In this document: positions 1 to 9,226 of the stretch, piece by piece | Position numbering within the stretch: position 1 is the stretch's first letter | Layout: each line of letters starts with the position of its first letter | Assembly (NCBI GenBank): GCA_964562685.1 | Contig: CAZLUP010000005.1 | Coordinates: 1-64,000 of the forward strand | Source of the DNA: Stanieria sp964562685 | Lineage (GTDB): Bacteria > Cyanobacteriota > Cyanobacteriia > Cyanobacteriales > Xenococcaceae | Reading direction: 5' to 3' | Length of the DNA stretch: 64,000 nt | Made by a program: the position numbers and the translations under genes | The notes under the pieces: generated by a model | Told to the model about the DNA's origin: nothing | Seen by the model: the letters and a program-made list of their open reading frames with translations, nothing else | Database searches by the model: none

Positions 1-46
1 TCAAATTTTCTTTTTATTATATAAATGTCCTAACTTAAATGCGTAG

Positions 47-376
47 TGCTATAACCCTTCTTACAATCATCCGCGCTTGATGAATGAATTGATTAAGTTG
101 CGAGATAGAGGCGGTAAAGTCATTGTAATCAATCCAGTCAGAGAAATAGGACTAGTTAAATTTGGTTCTCCTTCTTTTCCTGTTACCTCTCTAGTTCAAG
201 GTTCAGAAATTGCTTCGTTATATTTACAACCAATCCCTGGTAGTGATTTTTGGTGCAGTACGCCAAGGTGGAGCTTGATGTTTTATCCCGAAGTTAATGC
301 TATTTTTAAAGCCAAAATAGATCGCCGTTGTGGCACTCCTGGTTTTAAAAGAGTTCTTGCTGTAGTGTATGTCTGA
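47..376 (+). pseudogene. Remnant of a molybdopterin oxidoreductase (FdhF/YdeP type)
   Basis: The reading frame is open upstream of the first usable start (TTG at 77): codons from 53 read NPSYNHPRLMNEL, and a stop lies at 44-46. The segment up to about base 250 resembles an internal part of FdhF/YdeP-type molybdopterin oxidoreductases, with NP-x-x-NHPRLM, GGKVIVINP, a GLVKF segment and GSEIASLYLQP. The whole enzyme would be about 700 residues or more, so only roughly 65 residues remain. After the residues GSDFW the frame no longer looks like the family, which suggests a frameshift or rearrangement. No Mo-cofactor or Fe-S ligands are present in the fragment. I see it as a decayed gene; the 99-residue open frame is probably not a functional protein. 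Confidence 0.6.
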
Positions 377-447
377 GCTTGTCAATTTTTTCATCTTCTA
401 TATTCTTCAAATTTTGACATTGATTGAAAATTGGTATCTTACTTTAG

Positions 448-1512
448 CTAAATTGCAAGTTCTTGATGATAATTAATAATTTCTTGGGGAGGAATTGCCC
501 CTTTTTCAGTAATAATTGCTTTAATTAAACTAGCGGGGGTAACATCAAAGGCAGGATTATAAAACTCTACTCCTGACGCACAAATTTCTGTATTACCGAT
601 TTGATAAATTTCGGAAGGATGTCTTTCTTCAATGGGAATTTTACTACCATCGCTAATACTAAAATCAACTGTCGAAAAAGGTGCTGCTACAAAGAAAGGT
701 ACATTATGCGCCTGAGCTACAATTGCTAAAGAATAAGTACCAATTTTATTAGCAGTATCTCCATTAGCAGCAATGCGGTCTGCACCAACAATCACCGCAT
801 CAATCATGCCTTGCTGCATACAATGAGCAGCCATACTGTCAGTAATTACTGTAACAGGGATACCCTCTTGAACGCATTCCCAAGCAGTTAGTTTTGCTCC
901 TTGTAAACGGGGACGAGTTTCATCAGCATATACTCTTGCTAAACGATTTTCTCGCCAAGCAGAACGAATTACTCCTAAAGCTGTACCATATCCCGCAGTA
1001 GCTAAAGAACCAGTATTACAATGAGTAAGAATTGTTAGTTTGCTTGGTTTGCTTGGCAGTACAATTAGACCGTTATCACCGATCGCTTGACAAGTTTCTA
1101 AATCTTCTATTTGTATAGCTTGAGCAGTTTCTAGCAAAATTGCCTTAATTTGTTCGACACTACCAACTGATTCATACGCGGTTTTGAGCATCCGCGAGAT
1201 TGCCCAAAAAAGATTGACCGCAGTAGGACGAGTTTCACGTAATAATTGAGCAATTTTCTCTAATTCTTTGAGAAAAACTTCATTATTTTTTGTTTGAAGC
1301 TCTTTTGCTCCTAAATACATTCCGTAAGCAGCAGCTACACCAATTGCAGGCGCACCTCTAACGATCATTGTCCGAATTGCCTGCGCCATGTCTTCACAAC
1401 GACTTATCTCTACTACACTATATTCTCCAGGCAAGCGAGTTTGATCGATGAGGAAGACTTTATTGTTTTGCCAGATTACGGGATAAATATGATTGACGGA
1501 AGAAGATGTCAT
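448..1512 (-). CDS. mtnA: S-methyl-5-thioribose-1-phosphate isomerase
   Basis: MtnA converts methylthioribose-1-phosphate to methylthioribulose-1-phosphate in the cytosolic methionine salvage pathway. The 354-residue protein has the usual family length. It shows RGAPAIG near residue 52, the catalytic Cys in THCNTGSLATAGYG (C165) and the catalytic Asp in VGADRIAANGDTANKIGTY (D245), all as in aIF2B-related isomerases. No other salvage gene (mtnK, mtnB, mtnC, mtnD) lies beside it, so it is probably transcribed alone. AhcY, which handles the other main by-product of S-adenosylmethionine, is in the same window but about 54 kb away. The ATG start at 1512 gives the expected N-terminus. Confidence 0.95.
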   Translation of the reverse strand: MTSSSVNHIYPVIWQNNKVFLIDQTRLPGEYSVVEISRCEDMAQAIRTMIVRGAPAIGVAAAYGMYLGAKELQTKNNEVFLKELEKIAQLLRETRPTAVNLFWAISRMLKTAYESVGSVEQIKAILLETAQAIQIEDLETCQAIGDNGLIVLPSKPSKLTILTHCNTGSLATAGYGTALGVIRSAWRENRLARVYADETRPRLQGAKLTAWECVQEGIPVTVITDSMAAHCMQQGMIDAVIVGADRIAANGDTANKIGTYSLAIVAQAHNVPFFVAAPFSTVDFSISDGSKIPIEERHPSEIYQIGNTEICASGVEFYNPAFDVTPASLIKAIITEKGAIPPQEIINYHQELAI

Positions 1513-1737
1513 AGAATAACCGATTGAAGAGAAAGTATTAATTATCTTTTTAAAATTTATCCTAATACTATTTTTGTGGAGCAGAATTCTGAAATTTTAG
1601 ATTTAATCGCTGCTTGCAACTAATTTAGATGGTAATATCTATCTTTATCATTAAATTTATAAATTTGTAAACGAACTCTTGACAATGCTAGATTAAACTC
1701 TTTACAACACTAAGTTGTTTAGTCCCAAAAATTACGC

Positions 1738-1775
1738 AACATAAGTTATAAGTTCACATTTTATAACTTTATGTT
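1738..1775. repeat. Inverted repeat in the mtnA upstream gap
   Basis: In the 367-base gap between the divergent mtnA gene and the small gene at 1880, a 14-base arm (1738-1751) pairs with 1761-1775 with a single bulged base and a 9-base loop. There is no run of T after it, so it is not a typical terminator. It could be an operator or a decayed repeat. I see nothing else in the gap. Confidence 0.5.
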
Positions 1776-1879
1776 AGTTCCAAAATTAAGTTAGATTGGA
1801 ACAGAATATTTTTGGGATCGCTAAAGTGCCTTACTCATCGGTACGTCCAAGCCATAATCGCCAGGCAGAGGAATCGTCT

Positions 1880-2086
1880 ATGTTTTTAGACCCCAATTTA
1901 ATTAAAGCAGCTAGGAGAATCTATCGCACTTATTGCAATTTACACTCAAAAATGAATAGAAAACCATTTGGAGTAGCAATAGATAGAGATACTCATCGAG
2001 GTCAATTGATTTTTCGAGATAAGCCTATTTTGTTACCAGGAGAATGTTTTATTCATATTAATCAAATAGAAGCAGAAATCTACTAA
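1880..2086 (+). CDS. Small conserved-looking protein of unknown function (68 aa)
   Basis: I do not recognise a named family. The frame is open from a TTG at 1796 (96 residues), but the ATG at 1880 has a good Shine-Dalgarno stretch (AGAGGAA, 1867-1873) at normal spacing, so I choose a 68-residue product starting MFLDPNLIK. It is basic, has no membrane segment and no Cys pair, and ends with an acidic IEAEIY tail. The central part (FGVAIDRDTHRGQLIFRD) looks like a small beta-strand unit. A strong hairpin with a T run follows at 2111-2161, between it and pilD. A cytosolic cyanobacterial small protein is likely, but its role is not known. Confidence 0.55.
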   Translation: MFLDPNLIKAARRIYRTYCNLHSKMNRKPFGVAIDRDTHRGQLIFRDKPILLPGECFIHINQIEAEIY

Positions 2087-2110
2087 GCAATTTTCAAACA
2101 AATTGCAAAT

Positions 2111-2161
2111 TTTAAGTTGTAAGTGGGCATTTTTAACGTAGCACTTACAATTTAAATTTTT
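2111..2161 (+). terminator. Strong hairpin plus T run just before pilD
   Basis: Arms 2111-2124 and 2143-2156 pair over 14 bases, with one G-T wobble, and are followed by TTTTT (2157-2161). This looks like an intrinsic terminator of the small gene. The pilD ATG lies only 7 bases further on, so the structure may also act as an attenuator or mask the pilD ribosome-binding region. Confidence 0.7.
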
Positions 2162-2167
2162 ACGACT

Positions 2168-2977
2168 ATGGTAGAAACGCTAGTAAATGTAATTGCCAGT
2201 ATTTTTGTCTTTATCTTTGGTGCTGCAATTGGTAGTTTTTTGAATGTAGTTATTTATCGCGTACCAGCAGGTATTTCATTAATTTATCCTCCCTCTCGGT
2301 GTCCTCAATGTTTTCACAGATTAGGAAAAACTGAGAATATACCAATATTAGGATGGTTATGGTTGCAAGGTCGTTGTCGTTGGTGTAAAACTCCTATTTC
2401 CAGTCGTTACCCTTTAGTAGAAGCAGCTACGGGAATTATTTTTTTATTAGTTTTTTGGCGATTTGGCTATAGTCTTTATACTATTGGTTACTGGGCTTTT
2501 CTGAGTTGGTTATTGGTTTTATCTATAATTGATTTTGACACTATGACTTTACCTAGTTCTTTAACTAAATCAGGTTTAGTTTTAGGATTAGTATTTCAAA
2601 TAATTATTGGAGTACAAGTTGCAAAAGAAACAGGAATTATTAATCAATTAATGTTTGGTATTGGTGGTGCAGTATTAGGTATTTGGCTATTAGAAATAAT
2701 CCGAATTGCCGGCTCAATTATTTTTCAACAAGAAGCTATGGGTGACGCTGATGGAAAATTAATGGCAACTATTGGGGCTTGGTTGGGATGGAAATATGTC
2801 TTCTTATCTAGTTTTCTAGCCTGTGGAGTCGGTGCTTTAGTAGGAATTACTGCGATGGGATTGGGTTTACTCAATCAAAAACAACCTATGCCTTTTGGTC
2901 CTTTTTTAGCTTTAGGAGGTGCATTAACTTTGTTTTGGGGTGATTGGTTTTTATCTTTTTATTTAAGTTATTTTTAA
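2168..2977 (+). CDS. pilD: Prepilin leader peptidase / N-methyltransferase
   Basis: PilD cleaves and N-methylates type IV prepilins in the cytoplasmic membrane. The 269-residue protein starts with a hydrophobic segment and GSFLNVVIYRVP. A cytosolic loop follows with two Cys pairs (C45/C48 and C70/C73), a zinc-binding feature of the methylase part. Further on are the two aspartyl-protease Asp motifs: IIDFDTMTLP near residue 120 and GDADGKL near residue 190. About seven to eight membrane segments are visible. Length and architecture are normal. With pilT at 10.7-12 kb and the chemotaxis block it fits pilus-based motility. No Shine-Dalgarno is obvious because the sequence before the ATG is the T run of the upstream hairpin. 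Confidence 0.93.
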   Translation: MVETLVNVIASIFVFIFGAAIGSFLNVVIYRVPAGISLIYPPSRCPQCFHRLGKTENIPILGWLWLQGRCRWCKTPISSRYPLVEAATGIIFLLVFWRFGYSLYTIGYWAFLSWLLVLSIIDFDTMTLPSSLTKSGLVLGLVFQIIIGVQVAKETGIINQLMFGIGGAVLGIWLLEIIRIAGSIIFQQEAMGDADGKLMATIGAWLGWKYVFLSSFLACGVGALVGITAMGLGLLNQKQPMPFGPFLALGGALTLFWGDWFLSFYLSYF

Positions 2978-3118
2978 CTAAATATTGAGTATGTACATTT
3001 TTGTAAAAAATAAAAACAAAATAACTTAATCAAGCTATTAGCGTGCTAAAAATATTTGTTTAGATAACTAACTAATTGACTAAGAAATTAAACTAATATT
3101 CTAAGTTTTAAAAGCATA

Positions 3119-5149
3119 ATGAGCTATAAACCAACAAAACAATGGCTTAAATCCTTTGTTACTCTATCTTTAAGTTTATTTATTTCTGAATCATTCTCTG
3201 TTCCTCTGTTGGCAATCTCATCACCAAATCCAGACCAAACAGTAGAATGTGATCTTTTAGTAGTTGGAGGAGGATTAGCAGGGGCAGCAGCTAGTTATGA
3301 AGGTTTACTAGCAGGAAAAACGGTTTGTTTGACGGAAATTACTGATTGGTTGGGAGGACAAATTTCTTCTCAGGGGACATCTGCTTTAGATGAAAGAGAT
3401 ACTCAACGCGCGCAACTATTTTATCCTCGTGGTTATTTGGAATTAAGAAATAGAATTGAAGAATTTTATGGTGAACTAAATCCAGGAGATTGTTGGGTTA
3501 GTCAATCTTGTTTTCTTCCTAAAGATGCCCATACCATTATTACACAACAACTTCAAGATGCAGCCAAAAAAGGAAATGGAACATTAAAGTGGTTTCCTTC
3601 TACGGTAATTAAAGATTTAGATATTAATACTGTCAATGGCGGGCAACAAATCACTAGCGCAGTTGCCATTCAACATCAACCAGCACCCAATACGCCGCCT
3701 CTCAATACCGAACCTCTTTCCCAAACAATTAAAGACGCATATACCTACGAAGATTCTAGTCGTTTTGAGAAAAATATTATTCGTTTTGTCCCGAAGTTTT
3801 CTCAAAAACCTACCAATTGGTATGTGATTGAAGCTACGGAAACAGGAGAAATTATTGCTTTAGCAGATGTTCCCTATCGTTTGGGAATCGATCCTATTTC
3901 TGCCCATGAACCTTCTGCTTCTAATTCTACTAACGATCCTTACTGTACTCAGGGATTTACCTATACCTTTGCGATGGAGGCAACCGAAGAACCTCAAGTT
4001 CATGCCATGCCTCCTTTCTATCTTCAGCATCATCAATATTACAGTTATGAATTAGAACGCCTGGCAAGTTTTGATTTGGTGTTTACCTACAGAAGGATTT
4101 GGAGTCCGAAAAAAGGAAAATCAAACAAATTTGGGGGTATTTCTTTCACAAAACCAACCCCTGGTGATATTTCGATGCAAAACTGGACTTGGGGTAATGA
4201 TTATCGTCCAGGAACTTCCGAAGATAATTTAGTTTATACTCGTGAACAACTCCAAGCAACAGGACAACTAGAACCAAATGGTTGGATGGGGGGTTTACGA
4301 ACAGAAACCTTACGGAAAGGAGAAGAACACGCCCTTAGTTATTTTTATTGGTTGGTAGAAGGAACAACCGATTCCCAATTAGGGGATGGGGTAAAAAAAC
4401 CTAATCCTAATAATCGTTTACTCACTGGATTAGATTCACCAATGGGTACAGTTCATGGTTTATCTAAATATCCTTACATGAGGGAAGGAAGAAGAATCAT
4501 TGGTAGAGTTTATCCTGGTTATTCTCAAGGATTTCAAATCTCCGAGATTGATATTTCCCGAATTGATTATCGAGATGAATATTACCGCAATACTTTATCA
4601 CCAGCAACTTATCGTAGTTTATGGCGGTTAATTGATGGTTTAGAAGCTGTTTTTAATAGAAATGTTGATATCGATTCTTTACAACGTCGAACTCGTTCGA
4701 CAATTTATCCTGACTCTGTAGGGATTGGTCATTATGCGATTGATTTTCATCCCTGTATGAGCGAATCTCCTGCTGAAAAACCTGGTAATACAGAAAGAGA
4801 AGGAGAAAGAAGAGGACAAGGACTAGCTTATCCTTTTCAAATTCCGTTTAGGTCGATGATTCCTCAGAAAATCGATAATTTGATTGTTTCTGGTAAAAGT
4901 ATTGCAACTAGTCACATTGCAGCAGCAGCTTATCGAGTACATTCCTTTGAATGGTCTTCTGGTGTAGCAGCAGGAATGACGGCAGCTTTTGCTTTAGACC
5001 ACGGGATTTTACCTTATCAAATGGTAGACGAAATTTATTTAAAAGAGAAAGAATTACAAGCACTTCAGAAGAAACTGAATGAAAGCGGAAATCCGACTGC
5101 GTTTCCCAATACTTCTATCTTTAATCAATCGTGGGACGATTGGCGTTAG
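3119..5149 (+). CDS. Exported FAD-dependent oxidoreductase
   Basis: This 676-residue protein begins with a basic stretch and a hydrophobic segment (residues 10-34) that looks like a signal peptide or anchor. A dinucleotide-binding motif VVGGGLAGAAASYEG follows, then EITDWLGGQISSQG, typical of the FAD_oxidored family (PF12831). The C-terminal part carries a second FAD-contact region (IPQKIDNLIVSGKSIATSH) and AAAAYRVHSFEWSSGVAAG. Substrate and partner cannot be deduced. The gene stands alone, with a 141-base AT-rich gap before it and a repeat-bearing gap after it. The next gene is also a flavoprotein but of a different family, so a shared pathway is not implied. Confidence 0.8.
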   Translation: MSYKPTKQWLKSFVTLSLSLFISESFSVPLLAISSPNPDQTVECDLLVVGGGLAGAAASYEGLLAGKTVCLTEITDWLGGQISSQGTSALDERDTQRAQLFYPRGYLELRNRIEEFYGELNPGDCWVSQSCFLPKDAHTIITQQLQDAAKKGNGTLKWFPSTVIKDLDINTVNGGQQITSAVAIQHQPAPNTPPLNTEPLSQTIKDAYTYEDSSRFEKNIIRFVPKFSQKPTNWYVIEATETGEIIALADVPYRLGIDPISAHEPSASNSTNDPYCTQGFTYTFAMEATEEPQVHAMPPFYLQHHQYYSYELERLASFDLVFTYRRIWSPKKGKSNKFGGISFTKPTPGDISMQNWTWGNDYRPGTSEDNLVYTREQLQATGQLEPNGWMGGLRTETLRKGEEHALSYFYWLVEGTTDSQLGDGVKKPNPNNRLLTGLDSPMGTVHGLSKYPYMREGRRIIGRVYPGYSQGFQISEIDISRIDYRDEYYRNTLSPATYRSLWRLIDGLEAVFNRNVDIDSLQRRTRSTIYPDSVGIGHYAIDFHPCMSESPAEKPGNTEREGERRGQGLAYPFQIPFRSMIPQKIDNLIVSGKSIATSHIAAAAYRVHSFEWSSGVAAGMTAAFALDHGILPYQMVDEIYLKEKELQALQKKLNESGNPTAFPNTSIFNQSWDDWR

Positions 5150-5190
5150 ATAAGCTGTTAATCGTTTAATTTAATGGTTAAGAATGAGTG

Positions 5191-5222
5191 GGAGACTTGG
5201 AGACACGAGGACACGGAGAAAT
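5191..5222. repeat. Short 8-base tandem repeat
   Basis: Four degenerate units of GGAGACAC lie head to tail (5191, 5199, 5207, 5215). Such GACACGG-like intergenic filler is familiar from cyanobacterial genomes. The rest of the 233-base gap holds one HIP1 site and nothing I can name. Confidence 0.55.
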
Positions 5223-5382
5223 AGTTTGCCTATCATTAATTAATTGACACAAGAAATTTTTGCGATTAATTTGCGATCGCTCTTGTTGGCAATGTCTGAT
5301 ATAATTACAACAAAAGACTAGTCTTGATCGTAAGATTGTTCTGATCAAAAACACAATCAGTAACAAGATTTAAAACTAATCA

Positions 5383-6552
5383 ATGACAACTTACGATTGG
5401 ATAGTAATTGGTGCAGGAATAACTGGTTCGGCACTTGCTTACGAACTTAGTCAAAAAAAATTTAAAGTTCTTCTGCTCGAAAAAGATGTAATTCCTCATA
5501 ATGCTACTGTATACAGTTATGGCGGTTTAGCTTATTGGTCAGGAACAACCGAATTAACTCGTCAACTTTGTCAGGAAGGAATTGAGTTACATCGCAATTT
5601 ATCCGAAGAATTAGAAGCAGATACAGAATTTAGAGAATTAGACTTAGTCTTGACTATTGATAAGGAAGATGACCCTACCCAAGTAGTGCAAAATTACTCT
5701 CAGTTTGCTATTACTCCGGAACTTTTAGATGTCCAAGCAGCTTGTGAAGTAGAACCACTATTAAATCCAAAAGCGATCGCGTGTATATTAAAATTACCTC
5801 ATGGTCATATTCATCCGCAAAAAACTACTCAAGCTTATCAACAGACTTTTCTTCGTCTCGGAGGCACAATTGCTTACGAACCTGTCATTAAATTACTAGG
5901 TAGTAACAATTTAATTCAAGGAGTAGTTACACCTCAAAATACTTATCACGCTGCTAATACTGTAGTTTGTGCAGGCGGTTTAACCCGTTCACTGTTTAAA
6001 CAATCTGGAATTGGAGTCAAAAATTATTTTACCCATGCCCAATTGATTACAACTCCCCCTGTAGATTTTAAATTGCGTTCTATTGTCATGCCTGCCAGAC
6101 AACAAAGATTTGCTTTAGAAGCAACTGCTAGTGAAATAGAACAACAATCTCTTTGGGATCAATTAGATGATCAACCCATACAATCTATTTTAGATACAGG
6201 TGCAGTTCAGTTTCTGGATGGCAGTTTATGTATCGGTCAGATTAGTGCGATTGTAACTAATCCAGATGCCAAGTTTGACAAGAGTTTGGCAGAAGCAAAA
6301 ATTCGTCAACAAGTAGCTAATATTTTACCTTTTATTGAAAACATTCCAGGAAATTGTCATCATTGTTTAGTAGCTTTTACTACTAATTCAATTGCTGTAA
6401 TTGGTAATATCAAAAATTGGTCGGGAATTTATGTTTTTAATGGTTTTACTAGTCCATTATTGTTTGTTCCTCCCTTAGCTAGACGTTTTGCTAATTGGGC
6501 AACAGGAAAAGAAGATCGAATTATTGTTCAACTAAATAATAATTGTCAATAA
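5383..6552 (+). CDS. FAD-dependent oxidoreductase, DAO family
   Basis: This 389-residue cytosolic flavoprotein opens directly with the Rossmann motif WIVIGAGITGSALAYELS and the acidic strand end LLLEKD, as in D-amino-acid / glycine oxidases and their relatives (PF01266). A second FAD motif VVCAGGLTRSL lies near residue 203, and the C-terminal segment FNGFTSPLLFVPPLARRF is in the usual place. The substrate is not evident; amino-acid oxidation is possible but unproven. The EVE-domain gene starts 6 bases after its stop, so the two are probably cotranscribed. Confidence 0.8.
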   Translation: MTTYDWIVIGAGITGSALAYELSQKKFKVLLLEKDVIPHNATVYSYGGLAYWSGTTELTRQLCQEGIELHRNLSEELEADTEFRELDLVLTIDKEDDPTQVVQNYSQFAITPELLDVQAACEVEPLLNPKAIACILKLPHGHIHPQKTTQAYQQTFLRLGGTIAYEPVIKLLGSNNLIQGVVTPQNTYHAANTVVCAGGLTRSLFKQSGIGVKNYFTHAQLITTPPVDFKLRSIVMPARQQRFALEATASEIEQQSLWDQLDDQPIQSILDTGAVQFLDGSLCIGQISAIVTNPDAKFDKSLAEAKIRQQVANILPFIENIPGNCHHCLVAFTTNSIAVIGNIKNWSGIYVFNGFTSPLLFVPPLARRFANWATGKEDRIIVQLNNNCQ

Positions 6553-6558
6553 ACAAAA

Positions 6559-7077
6559 ATGAATTATTGGTTAATGAAATCCGAACCTGATGTCTACAGC
6601 ATCAACGATTTAGCTCGGGAAAAACAAACAATTTGGGATGGAGTTCGTAACTATCAAGCTCGGAATTTTTTAAGACAAATGCAACCCGAAGATTTGGCTT
6701 TTTTTTATCATTCCAATACTAAACATCCTGGAATAGTCGGCTTGATGAAAATAGTTAAAAATAATCTTGCCGATCCTACTCAATTTGCTCCTGATAGTAA
6801 ATATTACGACCCCAAATCAACTCGAGAATCTCCTCGATGGCAAACAGTAGTAGTTGAATTTGTGCAAATTTTTCCTGAGATTATTACTTTGAGTAAATTA
6901 AAGCAAGAATTTAGCGAAAATGAGTTATTGGTAATAAAAAAAGGTAATCGATTATCAGTAATACCCGTGGCTCAACCAGTAGCTCAAAAAATTTTATCCA
7001 ATTTTGATTTAAGTTTGTTACAGATAATTGGTAGCAATAATTCTTTTGATGACGAAAATATAATTTTCAGAGCTTAA
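6559..7077 (+). CDS. EVE domain-containing protein
   Basis: The 172-residue protein is almost entirely an EVE domain (PUA-like fold). Signature elements are the N-terminal YWLMKSEPDVYSINDL, the DGVRNYQARNFLR segment and AFFYHSNTKHPGIVGLMKI. EVE domains are related to readers of modified bases in RNA or DNA (YTH, SRA relatives), so binding of a modified nucleotide is a reasonable inference; the partner is unknown. It follows the DAO-family gene by 6 bases, an operon-like spacing with no functional link I can see. Length is at the upper end of the normal EVE-only range. Confidence 0.88.
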   Translation: MNYWLMKSEPDVYSINDLAREKQTIWDGVRNYQARNFLRQMQPEDLAFFYHSNTKHPGIVGLMKIVKNNLADPTQFAPDSKYYDPKSTRESPRWQTVVVEFVQIFPEIITLSKLKQEFSENELLVIKKGNRLSVIPVAQPVAQKILSNFDLSLLQIIGSNNSFDDENIIFRA

Positions 7078-7134
7078 ATTATCAATGAATTGAAAACCAA
7101 AGCAATTTAATTGGACAATATTTTTACAAATTTT

Positions 7135-8064
7135 CTAAGTTTTAAATTGAGGGATCAAGCAAGCTAAGCCAGCTGCGATCGCTTCTGCTAGAATACTTAT
7201 TAAACGAAAACAAGCCACAGCAGCTAAAATGACTCCCTGAGAAATGGGAGAATTGGCTAACAGAGCGATCGCAGTAGCTTCAAATACACCCATACCTCCA
7301 GGCGCACCAGGAATAATTAAGCCTAGTAACCAAGCAAAACTAAAAGCACTCATTAAGCTAGATATTTGCTCAGGTGTGAAAGAAGATAAAGCCAAAACAG
7401 TCAAAATAAAACCTATTCCCCTCAATAAAATGAAGCCAATTTCTCCTAGTAACGGAATGAGAGGATAAGTATTAAAATTAACTTGATTGCCTTCGGTCAA
7501 TTGTCCTTGACTAGCACTTAAACGCTGCAAAATTGGTTTGAGAATTCGTGGATGAATACCAATCAAAACAGCAATTAAAGCCAAAATTTGTAAACTCCAC
7601 ACTTGAACACTAAAACTGGTTTCAATCCAACCCATCAAACTGCTGACTAAGCCAATCAGTAAAGCTGCTGCTGCCATTAATAATGGTTCTAGTAAAACAC
7701 TTAAAGTAGCTACGCCTAAAGAACCACCAGCCTTAGATACCGCTGAAATACGTCCATAAAAATGCCAGATATTACCAGGTAAATATTTAGCAATGTTAGT
7801 AATTAAATAAATTTTAATGCCCCACAAATTACCAAGAGATTGCCGAAAAGCTGCTAATATCCAAGTCCAAACATAACCAGACCAAATATGTGCTACTAGA
7901 GTAATTATTAAGGCAGCCACTAGCAGCCACCATCCTTGAGAACTTACTCTAATGGTTGTTACTTCTGCAAAGCGATCCTTAAAAGTTTTCAGGAGAAAAA
8001 ACAAACTTCCACCCAAAATAAACCAACGTAAGTAGGGTTTGAGTGGAGCAATTATTTGTTTCAT
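7135..8064 (-). CDS. UPF0104 / lysylphosphatidylglycerol synthase-type membrane protein
   Basis: A 309-residue integral membrane protein with about seven to eight hydrophobic segments. It resembles the flippase-like membrane domain of MprF (LPG_synthase_TM, UPF0104), with NIAKYLPGNIWHFYGR near residue 90 and the Gly/Pro-rich IIPGAPGGMGVFEATA near residue 250. The cytosolic aminoacyltransferase domain of MprF is absent, so at most lipid translocation can be inferred. It starts 7 bases after queA ends on the same strand and is probably cotranscribed with it. The N-terminal ATG at 8064 begins a typical basic-hydrophobic start. Confidence 0.8.
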   Translation of the reverse strand: MKQIIAPLKPYLRWFILGGSLFFLLKTFKDRFAEVTTIRVSSQGWWLLVAALIITLVAHIWSGYVWTWILAAFRQSLGNLWGIKIYLITNIAKYLPGNIWHFYGRISAVSKAGGSLGVATLSVLLEPLLMAAAALLIGLVSSLMGWIETSFSVQVWSLQILALIAVLIGIHPRILKPILQRLSASQGQLTEGNQVNFNTYPLIPLLGEIGFILLRGIGFILTVLALSSFTPEQISSLMSAFSFAWLLGLIIPGAPGGMGVFEATAIALLANSPISQGVILAAVACFRLISILAEAIAAGLACLIPQFKT

Positions 8065-8071
8065 AGAATAA

Positions 8072-9226
8072 TTAACCTAGTTTAGCTTCAGGCAAAATTA
8101 ACATAGCATCACCAAAAGAATAAAAACGGTATTGTTTTGCGATCGCTTCATCATACAAAGCGAGTAAACGTTCTCTACCAATCAAAGCACTAACCAACAT
8201 CAACAAACTAGAATAAGGTAAATGAAAATTAGTAATTAAGCCATCGACAACTTGCCAACGATAACCAGGATAAATAAACAGATCGGTTTTACCGCGAAAC
8301 GGTTTTAATGGTTGATTTTGAGCAACTTTGGCAGCCCCCTCTAAAGCTCGAACCACAGTTGTTCCTACAGCAATAATTCTTCCTCCTCTAGCTTTAGTAG
8401 CGTTGATTTGCTCAACTGTTGCTAATGGCAATTCAATCCATTCTTGATGCATCGCATGATCAGTGATATTTTCTACCTCTACAGGGCGGAATGTCCCTAC
8501 TCCCACATGAAGAGTTAAATAAGTTTGATTAATACCCTTAGCTTGTAATTTTTGCAATAATTCTTCAGTAAAGTGCAATCCTGCTGTTGGTGCTGCGATC
8601 GCTCCAGGTTTTTGAGCAAAGATAGTTTGATATTGTGAGGACAAGGGTGATAAATTTGATTCGTCCTCTTGCTTCCCAAAAGATGGTTGAGCAGATGTCG
8701 GTTCTGATTGAGAAGATTCAGGATTAATATAGGGAGGCAAAGGAATTTGCCCAAAATTCTCTAACATCTGCCAAAAAGAACTTCCTTCAGGACAAAAAAA
8801 TTGTAAAATTCTTCCGCCTGTAGCTTCGTCTCGCTCGATTACTTGAGCCTTAAATCTAAATTGGTTGGTTACACGATTGTTAACTGAATCAAAATAAATT
8901 TCTGTTCCCAACTTAAAACGCTTTCCTGGTTTTACCAAAGCTAACCAGCAATTGTCTTTTTTCTCTTCTAACAGTAAAATTTCCACAGGCGCGCCTGTCG
9001 TCTTATGACCATATAAACGAGCAGGAATTACCCGAGTATTGTTCAGAACCAACAAATCTCCTGGTAATAACCAATCAATTAAATCAGAAAAACGACCGTG
9101 AAATTGGGTAGTAGATGAATTCACTACCAACAAACGAGAACTATCCCTTGGAACGGCTGGAGTTTGAGCAATTAATTCTGAAGGTAGTTCGTAGCCATAG
9201 CTAGAAAGCAATTTATCGGAATTCAT
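8072..9226 (-). CDS. queA: tRNA preQ1(34) S-adenosylmethionine ribosyltransferase-isomerase
   Basis: QueA transfers and rearranges the ribosyl part of S-adenosylmethionine onto preQ1 in tRNA, giving epoxyqueuosine. The 384-residue protein shows the family hallmarks: YELPSELIAQTPAVPRDSSRLLV at the N-terminus (two short stretches, residues 12-34), PGDLLVLNNTRVIPARL near residue 54, the GAIAAPTAGLHFT motif near residue 210, VGTFRPV, and the C-terminal TNFHLPYSSLLMLVSA. There is a modest insertion around residues 165-190 rich in Ser, Pro and Gln, common in cyanobacterial forms. It leads a two-gene transcript with the UPF0104 gene. Confidence 0.95.
   Translation of the reverse strand: MNSDKLLSSYGYELPSELIAQTPAVPRDSSRLLVVNSSTTQFHGRFSDLIDWLLPGDLLVLNNTRVIPARLYGHKTTGAPVEILLLEEKKDNCWLALVKPGKRFKLGTEIYFDSVNNRVTNQFRFKAQVIERDEATGGRILQFFCPEGSSFWQMLENFGQIPLPPYINPESSQSEPTSAQPSFGKQEDESNLSPLSSQYQTIFAQKPGAIAAPTAGLHFTEELLQKLQAKGINQTYLTLHVGVGTFRPVEVENITDHAMHQEWIELPLATVEQINATKARGGRIIAVGTTVVRALEGAAKVAQNQPLKPFRGKTDLFIYPGYRWQVVDGLITNFHLPYSSLLMLVSALIGRERLLALYDEAIAKQYRFYSFGDAMLILPEAKLG

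Noticed and set aside
5178..5366. Minus-strand open frame across the 8-base repeats
   Set aside because: It consists mainly of repeat and gap sequence, and its translation is low in complexity.
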